Source: Acidobacteriota bacterium (lineage in GTDB: Bacteria; Acidobacteriota; Holophagae; Thermotomaculales; Thermotomaculaceae). Taken from it: a stretch of DNA of 5,597 bases. Every line of letters begins with the position of its first letter. Within the stretch, counting starts at the first letter, position 1. A program made the translations under genes and the position numbers. Below are positions 1 through 5,597 of the stretch, one piece after another. The DNA is taken from the NCBI GenBank assembly GCA_027038695.1, contig JALWHA010000030.1, positions 1 through 5,597 on the forward strand, in the 5' to 3' direction. Under the pieces are notes generated by a model that saw nothing but the letters and a program-made list of their open reading frames with translations, ran no database searches and was not told the origin of the DNA.

Positions 1-1
1 A

Positions 2-172
2 CACTGGATTGATGACGAATGCATCTCTTGCGGCGCATGTGCAGCGGAATGCCCTGTTGAAGCAATTTCAGAGGGCGAAGACAAGTATGTAATTGACCCT
101 GACCTTTGCACAGATTGTGGCTCTTGCGTAGAAGTTTGCCCTACAGGGGCTATTCACGAACCTGAAGAATAA
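2..172 (+). CDS. 2[4Fe-4S] ferredoxin, clostridial type (5' end cut by window)
   Basis: Small soluble electron carrier holding two low-potential [4Fe-4S] clusters, typical of anaerobic metabolism. The 56 visible residues begin HWIDDECISCGACAAECP and end at TAA. Two complete CxxCxxCxxxCP motifs are present: Cys7, 10, 13 and 17 (visible numbering), then Cys36, 39, 42 and 46, separated by a short linker. As usual in this fold, the last Cys of each motif should ligate the other cluster. Whole proteins of this family are about 55-60 residues, so only two or three N-terminal residues, including the start Met, are probably missing. The gene converges on the minus-strand operon and shares its terminator. 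Its redox partner cannot be read from the sequence. The family call is secure. Confidence 0.95.
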   Translation, partial: HWIDDECISCGACAAECPVEAISEGEDKYVIDPDLCTDCGSCVEVCPTGAIHEPEE

Positions 173-193
173 TTTTTTAATTGATAAGATTTT

Positions 194-222
194 AAAAAAG
201 CGGGGAATTTCCCCGCTTTTTT
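194..222. terminator. Bidirectional Rho-independent terminator
   Basis: A 13-bp perfect stem (194-206 with 210-222) has a GC-rich core GCGGGGA/TCCCCGC and a three-base ATT loop. It is flanked by an A-run on the left and a T-run (217-223) on the right, so each strand reads as a hairpin followed by a U-tract. It lies 21 nt after the ferredoxin stop and at the very end of the converging thioredoxin gene, whose TAA (222-224) sits inside the T-run. It should stop transcription from both sides. Confidence 0.93.
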
Positions 223-545
223 TATGCTTCAAGCATAGCCTTGATTTTCAGCCTTAAAGTTTCTTCGGGATAAAGGCCTATTACCTCGCTTTGTAGATAG
301 CTGTCTTTAAAAAACAGTATGCACGGCACAGAGAAGATTCCGAATTCTTTCATAACCTTGTAGTTTTCAACAACATCAATACGGTAAAAATCTGCCTGTG
401 GAAACTCTTCCGCAAATTTCTCCATTATAGGCTCAAGCACCTTGCAAGGGGCACACTTTGGAGAATAGCAATCCACAATCACAAGTTTTTCAGAGTTTTT
501 AACAGTTTCAAAAAATGTCTCGTCGTTTAATTCTTTTACCTTCAT
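222..545 (-). CDS. Thioredoxin-family protein with CAPC active site, probable DsbD partner
   Basis: A 107-residue single-domain thioredoxin fold with no signal peptide, so cytoplasmic. The active site is Cys31-Ala-Pro-Cys34 (444-455), within CYSPKCAPCK. The buried Asp25 matches the conserved Asp of thioredoxin, and Pro74 in SVPC is the cis-Pro. Length is normal for thioredoxin (about 105-110). Departures from the classical WCGPC are Lys30 in place of Trp, Ala for Gly, and two extra cysteines: Cys26, and Cys75 right after the cis-Pro. The ATG overlaps the dsbD stop by four bases (ATGA, 542-545), and an AGAGGG Shine-Dalgarno lies 6 nt upstream inside dsbD, so the two are translationally coupled. 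By context (inference), it hands electrons to the DsbD membrane domain. It could instead be a specialised redoxin or reduce cytoplasmic targets; I would not call it trxA. Confidence 0.88.
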   Translation of the reverse strand: MKVKELNDETFFETVKNSEKLVIVDCYSPKCAPCKVLEPIMEKFAEEFPQADFYRIDVVENYKVMKEFGIFSVPCILFFKDSYLQSEVIGLYPEETLRLKIKAMLEA

Positions 546-2203
546 TTTAAACCCTCTGCTATTTTCAAGAATTTTTCAGGCTTAACAAAACCGAAAAACC
601 TTTTTATCTCTTTGCCGTTCCCATCAATAAAAATCACAGTGGGAAAGCCTATCACATTGTATTTCTTCAAAACACCTTCACTCTCCTTTGTTTTAGGCGT
701 CATGTTAAGTTTTAGAAATACCGTATTATCTTTCAAATAACCTTTTACTTTATTGTTACTCCATGTGTATTTTTCTAATTCCTCGCATGCGGAACACCAA
801 TCGGTGAAAAAGTCAATAACAACAATTTTGTTTTCCGCTTTGGCTTTTGTGATAGCCTGTGATATATGTGTTTTATAATTTGAAGATATGCCGGATTCCT
901 TTTTCACACTTAAAAAGTTTACCCCGATTAAGGGAATGGTTATCAAAATAAGCAGAATAACGCCTGTCTTTCTGGAAACAATTTTGTGATAAAACATCGC
1001 AATTAAAGCAGGCAAAAAGAACAGTACTGCAAAGAACCAGAAGTATTTTCCTAAAATAGGCTTTGTGAAAAGTAATGCCGCAATTATAAACAGAACGCCG
1101 AAAATATACTTCACCTTTATCATCCAGTTGCCTGCTCTGGGAAGGGAAGCAAGCACTCCGGAAAATGTACCGATTAAAACAAACAACACTCCCATTCCGA
1201 GGGCAAAGTCAAAGAGATAGATAAATCCCTTAAAAACAGAGCCTGTCTTTGCAACCCAGGTTAAAAGAACAACAATAATAGGACCCACGCATGGTGCGGC
1301 AAGAATGCCTGTCGCCATTCCCATTAAAAAAGCACCTATTAAACCTTTCTTTTTAGGCTGAAGTTTTGTATTCCAGGTGTATGGCAACTGTATATCGTAA
1401 TAACCGAACATACTTAAACCCATGGCTATAAAGATAAATCCCAAAAACACTATAAAAAACGGGGACTGGGTAAATGAGCCGAAAGCGCTTCCGGTTGTTG
1501 CGGAGATTATCCCTAAAATAGAGTAAGTGGTTGCAATGCCAAGCACCAATGCCAGTGAAATAACAAAGCCTTTAAGTTTATTCCCCTCACTCTTTGCTCC
1601 CACATAGGCCATTGTTAAAGGGATAACAGGGTATACACAGGGGGTAAATGAGGCTAAAATACCACCTATGAAAATCAAAAGCAAGGCAAGCATAACGCTT
1701 GAATCAAGTGCTCCTGCAACCCTCTGGTCAAGTGTAAGTTTCCCTTTTTCAACCTTAACACCTGTTTTAACCTCTTTTGTTACAGGAGGAAAACACATGG
1801 CATTTTCCCCTTCCGAACAGGCTTGATATCCCACTTCAAGAACAGGGTTATTGCCGGGCTTTACAAACTCCCCGCTTACCGCAATACTAATCTTTCCGCC
1901 GATAACTTCCCCTAAATCACTCTTTTTGCCTTTGGGAGATACAATTTTGTCCACCTTGAAAGCATTATCCTTAAACTTTACACTTAACATCTCTTTTGTT
2001 ATGTGATAGCCGTGAGGCACATCAATAATCAAATTAAACAAAACAGGTTCTCCTGTCTTTGTTTTTGAAGGCAATCCCTCAACACTTACCTTTATGTCTG
2101 TTTTAGGATCAAATGAGGGTATGTCTTGAACCCCTTGAGGGAAAAATTGTGCAAAGGTTAAGGTTGACACTGCAATAAACATCAATAAAATCAATTTTTT
2201 CAT
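542..2203 (-). CDS. dsbD: Thiol:disulfide interchange protein DsbD (full length)
   Basis: Inner-membrane protein that moves reducing equivalents from cytoplasmic thioredoxin to periplasmic acceptors such as DsbC/DsbG or cytochrome c maturation proteins. Its 553 residues are close to E. coli DsbD. A signal peptide covers about residues 1-19 (MKKLILLMF...TFAQ). The periplasmic N-terminal domain (about 20-160) has the redox pair Cys129/Cys137. The membrane domain (about 168-432, roughly eight helices) has Cys189 in FTPCVYPVIP and Cys305 in AAPCVGPII, the transmembrane pair. The C-terminal periplasmic thioredoxin domain (about 440-553) has DWCSAC (Cys470/Cys473) and cis-Pro521 in GFPTVIF. All six catalytic cysteines are present. 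The N-domain pair has seven residues between the cysteines, wider than the five in E. coli. The start is supported by GGAGGAG (2208-2214) and lies 1 nt from the upstream stop. The downstream thioredoxin gene overlaps it. Confidence 0.97.
   Translation of the reverse strand: MKKLILLMFIAVSTLTFAQFFPQGVQDIPSFDPKTDIKVSVEGLPSKTKTGEPVLFNLIIDVPHGYHITKEMLSVKFKDNAFKVDKIVSPKGKKSDLGEVIGGKISIAVSGEFVKPGNNPVLEVGYQACSEGENAMCFPPVTKEVKTGVKVEKGKLTLDQRVAGALDSSVMLALLLIFIGGILASFTPCVYPVIPLTMAYVGAKSEGNKLKGFVISLALVLGIATTYSILGIISATTGSAFGSFTQSPFFIVFLGFIFIAMGLSMFGYYDIQLPYTWNTKLQPKKKGLIGAFLMGMATGILAAPCVGPIIVVLLTWVAKTGSVFKGFIYLFDFALGMGVLFVLIGTFSGVLASLPRAGNWMIKVKYIFGVLFIIAALLFTKPILGKYFWFFAVLFFLPALIAMFYHKIVSRKTGVILLILITIPLIGVNFLSVKKESGISSNYKTHISQAITKAKAENKIVVIDFFTDWCSACEELEKYTWSNNKVKGYLKDNTVFLKLNMTPKTKESEGVLKKYNVIGFPTVIFIDGNGKEIKRFFGFVKPEKFLKIAEGLK
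552..557 (-). promoter_or_regulatory. Shine-Dalgarno of the thioredoxin gene, inside dsbD
   Basis: On the minus strand AGAGGG lies 6 nt before the ATG at 545. It is within the last codons of dsbD, which supports a real independent start at the four-base ATGA overlap and coupled translation of the two genes. Confidence 0.7.
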
Positions 2204-2204
2204 A

Positions 2205-3395
2205 CTACTCCTCCATCTCGCTATATATTAAGTCTATTATGTGGACGGTTTTTAAAGGCAAATTGTTTCGTTTAATACTGTCGTTTAATTGAATTATGCA
2301 GCCGGGGCATGATGTAACTATCACGCTTTTGTCAAAATTGCCGTTAATTGAATTTTTTATCATTTCAGCCTTTTTGTCTCCTATTGACTTTGACTTTTCA
2401 GCCTCAAATATGGAAAAACTCCCCCCAAAACCGCAGCAAAAGTCTTCCCCTTCCATTTTCTTTCTATTTGAAACAGACTCAAGCAATTTTTCAGGCTGTT
2501 CTTTTATCCCCTGATGCTTCATAAGGTGGCAGGGGTGGTGAAAGTATGTGTCAATATCAAGCCTCTTTTTCGGTTTATATTCAAGCACATCCAACAATAA
2601 GGCATTGATATCAACAAATTCAACAGGCAAATTGTAATTCCTTGATAAGTTAGAACCGCATGTAGCACAGCCTGAAACAATGTATTTAACCTTTTCTTTA
2701 TAATCTTCAAAAACATTCAGATTAAAACCCCTTAACTCCTCAAATGTTTCCCTGTCTCCCGCAGTTAAATGGGGAAAGCCGCAACACCTTAAAGTTTCCT
2801 CAAAGTAAACCCCTACCCCTAACCTGTTTAATACCTTCACCAATTTATACCCTGAATCTGAAAAAACAAACCTTGTTGCACAGCCAGGGAAAAACAACAC
2901 ATCAAATTTCCTGTCCCCTTCAGGCTTGTTGTAGTGTTTAACCTTTCCTTCCAGAGGCTTATCGGGAAGGGGAAAGTGCTTCTTTATTTTAGGCAGTTTG
3001 CAAATCAGCCCGCTTTTTCTTGAAAATACATTTTTTACAAAAGAAGCGAATTTCAGGTTTTTGTTGTCTTTTAAAAGGCTTAGAAAAATCTTCTTTGCCC
3101 TTGAAATTTGATTGTCCTTTACAGCCTTTGCCCTTGCAAACTCAATTATATTCAGGTAATCCACATCCCTCGGGCAGATATACTGGCAACTTCCGCAAAC
3201 AACACAGGAATCAAGGTAATAAAGGGTTTCCTCAGAAAATTTTTCATTTTCTTTAAGAAGGATTTGCAAAAGGCTTATCTTACCCCTTGCAACCCCACCT
3301 TCGTCAAGTGTTGTTTTAAAAACAGGGCAATTAAACCTGCAATTACCGCATTTAACACATAGGTTTAACTGTTGTTCAATGTATTTGAGGGACAT
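2205..3395 (-). CDS. (Fe-S)-binding CCG-domain oxidoreductase, GlcF/HdrD-like
   Basis: A soluble 396-residue iron-sulfur protein. An N-terminal ferredoxin module carries two [4Fe-4S] sites: Cys13, 16, 19, 23 (CVKCGNCRFNCP) and Cys64, 67, 70, 74 (CVVCGSCQYICP). Two complete CCG domains follow: Cys172, Cys204-205, Cys243/246; and Cys289, Cys320-321, Cys363/366. This order is that of glycolate oxidase subunit GlcF, GlpC, LutA and heterodisulfide reductase HdrD. In Hdr proteins the CCG cysteines bind non-cubane [4Fe-4S] clusters that cleave disulfides. I see no transmembrane helix. The flavin subunit that usually accompanies GlcF is absent from the window, so the substrate is unknown. The start at 3395 is chosen over an ATG at 3434 because AGGAAGGA lies 5 nt upstream and the family motif begins soon after. 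It sits between rsmB and dsbD with 1-nt gaps. A disulfide reductase feeding DsbD/thioredoxin is possible, as is an organic-acid dehydrogenase subunit. Confidence 0.9.
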   Translation of the reverse strand: MSLKYIEQQLNLCVKCGNCRFNCPVFKTTLDEGGVARGKISLLQILLKENEKFSEETLYYLDSCVVCGSCQYICPRDVDYLNIIEFARAKAVKDNQISRAKKIFLSLLKDNKNLKFASFVKNVFSRKSGLICKLPKIKKHFPLPDKPLEGKVKHYNKPEGDRKFDVLFFPGCATRFVFSDSGYKLVKVLNRLGVGVYFEETLRCCGFPHLTAGDRETFEELRGFNLNVFEDYKEKVKYIVSGCATCGSNLSRNYNLPVEFVDINALLLDVLEYKPKKRLDIDTYFHHPCHLMKHQGIKEQPEKLLESVSNRKKMEGEDFCCGFGGSFSIFEAEKSKSIGDKKAEMIKNSINGNFDKSVIVTSCPGCIIQLNDSIKRNNLPLKTVHIIDLIYSEMEE

Positions 3396-3396
3396 T

Positions 3397-4686
3397 TTAT
3401 TCCTTCCTGATAGCAGAAACAAAAAAACCGTCAAGGAATTTGTCCGGCAAAATCCTTAACCCTATCCCTTCCTTGTAAAATTTTGCAAAAGAATTTTTTA
3501 TACTTTCAGAAGAATATTCAAAGGGATTTATCAACTTTGCGTTTTCAACCGATGAAACAAAATCCGAAACAACAGCCTCTCCCTCTTCCTTTTCCATTGA
3601 GCAAACAGAATAGATAATCACCCCGCCTTTCTTCACTATTTCAAAGGCGTTTTTAAGCATTTCTTTTTGAACACTCACCTTTGACTTTAAATTCTGCGGG
3701 CTTCTAATCCATTTAATCTCAGGGTGGCCGGAAATTGTCCCGGTTCCGGAGCATGGAGCGTCAAGAATAATTGCGTCAAACGATTTTTCTTTAAAAGCAG
3801 GCTTTGTAAAGTCAGACATTGTAACAGACGGAACTTCCAGCAGTAAATCTTTTGTATTTTCCAGAATTTTATCAATCCTATCTTTTGTAACATCGTTGAA
3901 AATAACCTCGTCAAAATTCTGATAAGATTTTAATAAAAAACCTTTTCCCCCGGGGGAAGATGCCGCATCCAAAGCAAATTCCCCTTTGAAATTCCTCAAA
4001 AGTTCAGGGGCAAGTTGAGACGCCTCGTTCATTATGTAGCATTCGGCAGCCCTTATTATGTAGATGGGGATATTGCCGTGATATGAGCCTTCTATGTAGG
4101 GGGTTTTATGTACAATATAATCCTTTTTCAAAGGCTTAACATCTTTAAAACACCGAAAAACAACAGGCTTTTTAAGGTTTAAAGATTTCATTATCTCAAT
4201 TGCGTTGTTCTCTCCGTAATCTGCAACCCACTTCATTCCTAAAAATAGTGGGAAAGAAAGGGTGTACTGAATAAAATCCGAAAGATTGTCTTTCTTAGGA
4301 TATACAATGCTGTTTCTATTCCTTGAAACATTCTTTAAAACAGCGTTTACAAAGCCTGAAACCTTCGGGTTAAGCTTTTTTGCAACGTCAACAGTCTGGT
4401 GAATTACGGCATAAGCAGGCGTCCTTGTTAGAAACAAGAGTTGATAAACACCTGTTAACATTAATAACCATATATCGTTTTCAGTCCGGTTTTTATTGGC
4501 AAACTTTGAGAGAACATACTCAAGCCTTCCCTTAAACCTGTTTACCCCGTAAACTATTTCAAGTACAAGCCTTTTATCCCTTTCATCTTCAATATTGTCA
4601 AGATAGTTAGGGTAAACCTCGGTTGCAAGTTTGTATTCTTTATGTATCTTTTTCAAAATAGCAAATGCTACCTGTCTTACATTCAT
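3397..4686 (-). CDS. rsmB: 16S rRNA (cytosine-C5)-methyltransferase RsmB
   Basis: SAM-dependent enzyme that forms m5C967 (E. coli numbering) in 16S rRNA. Its 429 residues match the family length. The N-terminal NusB-like RNA-binding domain spans about 1-130, with the typical TPAYAVIHQTVDVAKK and GFVNAVLKNV segments. The catalytic Rossmann domain follows: SAM motif I at 239-249 (LDAASSPGGKG), an acidic residue in FNDVTKDR, motif IV DAPCSGTG with Cys312, HPEIKW at 321-326, and motif VI YSVCSMEKEEGE with Cys362, the expected nucleophile. Motif I is slightly divergent from the usual D-A/C-AAPGGK. The start at 4686 is preferred over the ATG at 4719 because GGGAG lies 5 nt upstream and MNVRQVAFAIL aligns with typical RsmB N-termini. 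It is first in the operon. Its link to the redox genes is probably only co-transcription. Confidence 0.95.
   Translation of the reverse strand: MNVRQVAFAILKKIHKEYKLATEVYPNYLDNIEDERDKRLVLEIVYGVNRFKGRLEYVLSKFANKNRTENDIWLLMLTGVYQLLFLTRTPAYAVIHQTVDVAKKLNPKVSGFVNAVLKNVSRNRNSIVYPKKDNLSDFIQYTLSFPLFLGMKWVADYGENNAIEIMKSLNLKKPVVFRCFKDVKPLKKDYIVHKTPYIEGSYHGNIPIYIIRAAECYIMNEASQLAPELLRNFKGEFALDAASSPGGKGFLLKSYQNFDEVIFNDVTKDRIDKILENTKDLLLEVPSVTMSDFTKPAFKEKSFDAIILDAPCSGTGTISGHPEIKWIRSPQNLKSKVSVQKEMLKNAFEIVKKGGVIIYSVCSMEKEEGEAVVSDFVSSVENAKLINPFEYSSESIKNSFAKFYKEGIGLRILPDKFLDGFFVSAIRKE
3401..3408 (-). promoter_or_regulatory. Shine-Dalgarno fixing the start of the CCG-domain gene
   Basis: The minus strand reads AGGAAGGA, then ATAAA, then ATG at 3395. 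It lies in the last codons of rsmB. This site decides for the ATG at 3395 and against the in-frame ATG at 3434, which would overlap rsmB by 38 nt and add a 13-residue extension with no counterpart in the family motif order. Confidence 0.8.
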
Positions 4687-4691
4687 AATAA

Positions 4692-4696
4692 CTCCC
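4692..4696 (-). promoter_or_regulatory. Shine-Dalgarno fixing the start of rsmB
   Basis: The minus strand reads GGGAG (in context TGGGAGT) 5 nt before the ATG at 4686. The alternative in-frame ATG at 4719 would place this site inside the coding region and add eleven residues not expected at an RsmB N-terminus. Confidence 0.75.
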
Positions 4697-4740
4697 ACGA
4701 AACAAGTTGATTTTAACATATTAAACAGGGTTTTAACTGT

Positions 4741-4769
4741 TTACTTTTCAATTTATTATGTGTTATATT
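4741..4769 (+). promoter_or_regulatory. Candidate promoter of the CDF transporter gene
   Basis: TATATT (4764-4769) is preceded by TG one base away (TGTTATATT), an extended -10. A weak -35-like TTACTT (4741-4746) lies 17 nt upstream. Initiation would fall near 4776 and give a leader of about 25 nt before the TTG start. This rests on motif reading only. Confidence 0.45.
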
Positions 4770-4790
4770 GCAAAAGAAAAATTAATGAAA

Positions 4791-4795
4791 GGGAG
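4791..4795 (+). promoter_or_regulatory. Shine-Dalgarno selecting a TTG start for the CDF gene
   Basis: GGGAG lies 6 nt before TTG at 4802-4804. The only nearby ATG (4785) is out of frame and reaches a TAG after 14 codons, and no in-frame ATG lies between 4751 and the TTG. The first in-frame ATG inside the gene (residue 36) is already at the start of the second membrane helix. TTG is therefore the best start. Confidence 0.75.
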
Positions 4796-4801
4796 AAAAA
4801 C

Positions 4802-5597
4802 TTGTCTCATAACAATTCAAAATCGGTAGTTATAGTAGCGTTTCTTGCAAACCTTTTAATAGCAGTTTCAAAGTTTGTTGTTTTCATTTTTACAGGCTCT
4901 TCTTCAATGTTTTCGGAAGCAATTCACTCTACGGCTGATACGGGAAACCAACTTTTGCTTTTAATCGGAATGAAAAGGGCTAAAAAGAAAGCGGACAAAA
5001 TCCACCCATTCGGTTATGGGCAGGAGCAATTCTTCTGGGCTTTTATGGTTGCCATCTTGCTCTTCACTTTAGGAGGAATTTACTCTTTTTACGAAGGGAT
5101 ACACAGAATTCTTCACAGAGAGGCAATTGAGAATATCTACCTTGCCATAGGGTTATTAATTTTTTCCCTTATTATGGAAGGCATTTCTTTTTTAAAAGCG
5201 AATAAAGAACTTAAAAAGATAAAAGGGAATACTCCGATTTTCCAATTCTTAAAGAGGAGTTATTCCGTAGAGTTAATAGTGGTTTTCTTTGAAGACTTTG
5301 CCGCTTTATTAGGGCTCACAATTGCGCTTGTATTTATTTTGATTGCCTATTTTACCGGAAACACAATATTTGACGGAATCGGCTCTATCTTAATAGGCAT
5401 ACTGCTTTGCACAATTGCGTTTTTGCTTGGACGAAAAATGAAGTCTTTAATTATAGGGGAAGCAATCCCCAAAGAGATTGAAAATTTAATAAAACAATGC
5501 TTTTTAGGAAAAGAGGGTGTTAAGGGGATTGCAGATTTCAAATCATTGGTTTTAGGCGAAAACTCTATGCTTGCGGCTTTGGAGGTAGTGTTTGAAG
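4802..5597 (+). CDS. Cation diffusion facilitator (CDF) transporter, ZnT9-like, 3' end cut
   Basis: Inner-membrane divalent metal (Zn/Mn/Fe/Co type) exporter, probably proton-coupled as is usual for CDF proteins. The 265 visible residues begin at TTG and run off the window. About six membrane helices can be drawn: roughly 9-30, 36-57, 77-97, 112-131, 155-181 and 189-209. A cytoplasmic C-terminal domain starts near 215 and is incomplete. The helix-2 metal site reads SEAIHSTADTGNQ with His42 and Asp46 (HxxxD), followed by HPFGYGQEQFFWAF, typical of CDF. Helix 5 reads FFEDFAALLG (Glu164-Asp165) rather than the HxxxD of YiiP-type proteins, and FDGIGSILIG (from 190) begins helix 6. The E-D-x-A-A-L pattern is what I associate with ZnT9 (SLC30A9)-like members. 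The metal cannot be told from the sequence. It is divergent from rsmB, with an extended -10 upstream. Confidence 0.9.
   Translation, partial: MSHNNSKSVVIVAFLANLLIAVSKFVVFIFTGSSSMFSEAIHSTADTGNQLLLLIGMKRAKKKADKIHPFGYGQEQFFWAFMVAILLFTLGGIYSFYEGIHRILHREAIENIYLAIGLLIFSLIMEGISFLKANKELKKIKGNTPIFQFLKRSYSVELIVVFFEDFAALLGLTIALVFILIAYFTGNTIFDGIGSILIGILLCTIAFLLGRKMKSLIIGEAIPKEIENLIKQCFLGKEGVKGIADFKSLVLGENSMLAALEVVFE

Larger units (their letters stand above)
4687..4801. other. Divergent intergenic region with AT-rich repeats, likely control region
   Basis: This is the only region where both the rsmB operon and the CDF gene can be initiated locally. It contains TTTTAAC twice in the same orientation, at 4711-4717 and 4731-4737, exactly 20 bp apart, and overlapping dyads TTTAA-CATA-TTAAA (4712-4725) and AAAC-AGG-GTTT (4723-4733). 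On the minus strand, TAATAT (4718-4723) or TAAAAT (4710-4715) could serve as a -10 for rsmB, but neither has a convincing -35. The repeats could be an operator, or simply promoter AT-richness. Confidence 0.4.

Noticed and set aside
2296..2514. Plus-strand open frame opposite the CCG-domain gene
   Set aside because: Lies antisense within a gene with complete family motifs; its translation has no recognisable domain. The same holds for plus-strand frames at 2744-2941, 3020-3256 and 3108-3362.
2519..2716. Minus-strand alternative frame inside the CCG-domain gene
   Set aside because: Out-of-frame shadow of the real gene; no motif and no separate Shine-Dalgarno noted.
3396..3434. N-terminal extension of the CCG protein from ATG 3434 (hydrophobic MTVFLFLLSG) as a signal or anchor
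   Set aside because: The hydrophobic stretch comes from reading the end of rsmB in another frame; a strong Shine-Dalgarno points to ATG 3395 and the protein binds multiple Fe-S clusters, as expected in the cytoplasm.
3687..3914. Minus-strand alternative frame inside rsmB
   Set aside because: Overlaps the catalytic domain of RsmB in another frame; the motif-bearing frame is the real one.
3921..3945. Repeat of GATAAGATTTTA shared with the region at 183-194
   Set aside because: Short AT-rich match, one copy inside rsmB coding sequence and one before the terminator; best explained by base composition.
4785..4829. ATG at 4785 as start of the CDF gene or of a leader peptide
   Set aside because: Out of frame with the transporter and ends at TAG after 14 codons. 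GGGAG lies downstream of this ATG and fits the TTG at 4802; no Shine-Dalgarno was seen for a leader peptide.
5347..5541. Minus-strand open frame opposite the CDF gene
   Set aside because: Antisense to helices 5-6 and the C-domain of a clear CDF transporter, with no family resemblance of its own.

Overview
The window is AT-rich (below half GC by eye) and densely coded, with one-base gaps or four-base overlaps between genes. It carries a clostridial-type 2[4Fe-4S] ferredoxin, an iron-sulfur CCG-domain oxidoreductase and a periplasm-facing DsbD. This suggests a chromosomal segment of an anaerobic or microaerophilic, diderm-type bacterium. I cannot assign a phylum. I see no mobile element, CRISPR array, tRNA or rRNA.

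Layout. The left edge holds the end of a plus-strand ferredoxin gene (2-172). A strong, nearly symmetric hairpin follows (194-222) and acts as a shared terminator for this gene and the converging operon. A four-gene minus-strand operon fills 222-4686. In transcription order it is rsmB (16S rRNA m5C methyltransferase), a GlcF/HdrD-like protein with two 4Fe-4S sites and two CCG domains, full-length dsbD, and a small thioredoxin with a CAPC active site. The junctions are a 1-nt gap, a 1-nt gap and a 4-nt ATGA overlap, each with its own Shine-Dalgarno, so translational coupling is likely. A 115-nt AT-rich intergenic region (4687-4801) separates the operon from a divergent plus-strand cation diffusion facilitator (CDF) gene. 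That gene starts at TTG and runs off the right edge; it resembles the ZnT9-like branch.

How the genes may work together. DsbD carries reducing equivalents from a cytoplasmic thioredoxin across the inner membrane to periplasmic disulfide-handling proteins, so the overlapping thioredoxin gene is its obvious partner. The less expected member is the CCG protein directly upstream. CCG domains in the HdrB/HdrD families bind non-cubane Fe-S clusters that cleave disulfides. No thioredoxin reductase or FAD-dependent glycolate/lactate dehydrogenase subunit lies in the window. A speculative but testable idea is that electrons flow from ferredoxin through the CCG protein to thioredoxin and then DsbD. rsmB is probably a housekeeping passenger at the head of the operon.
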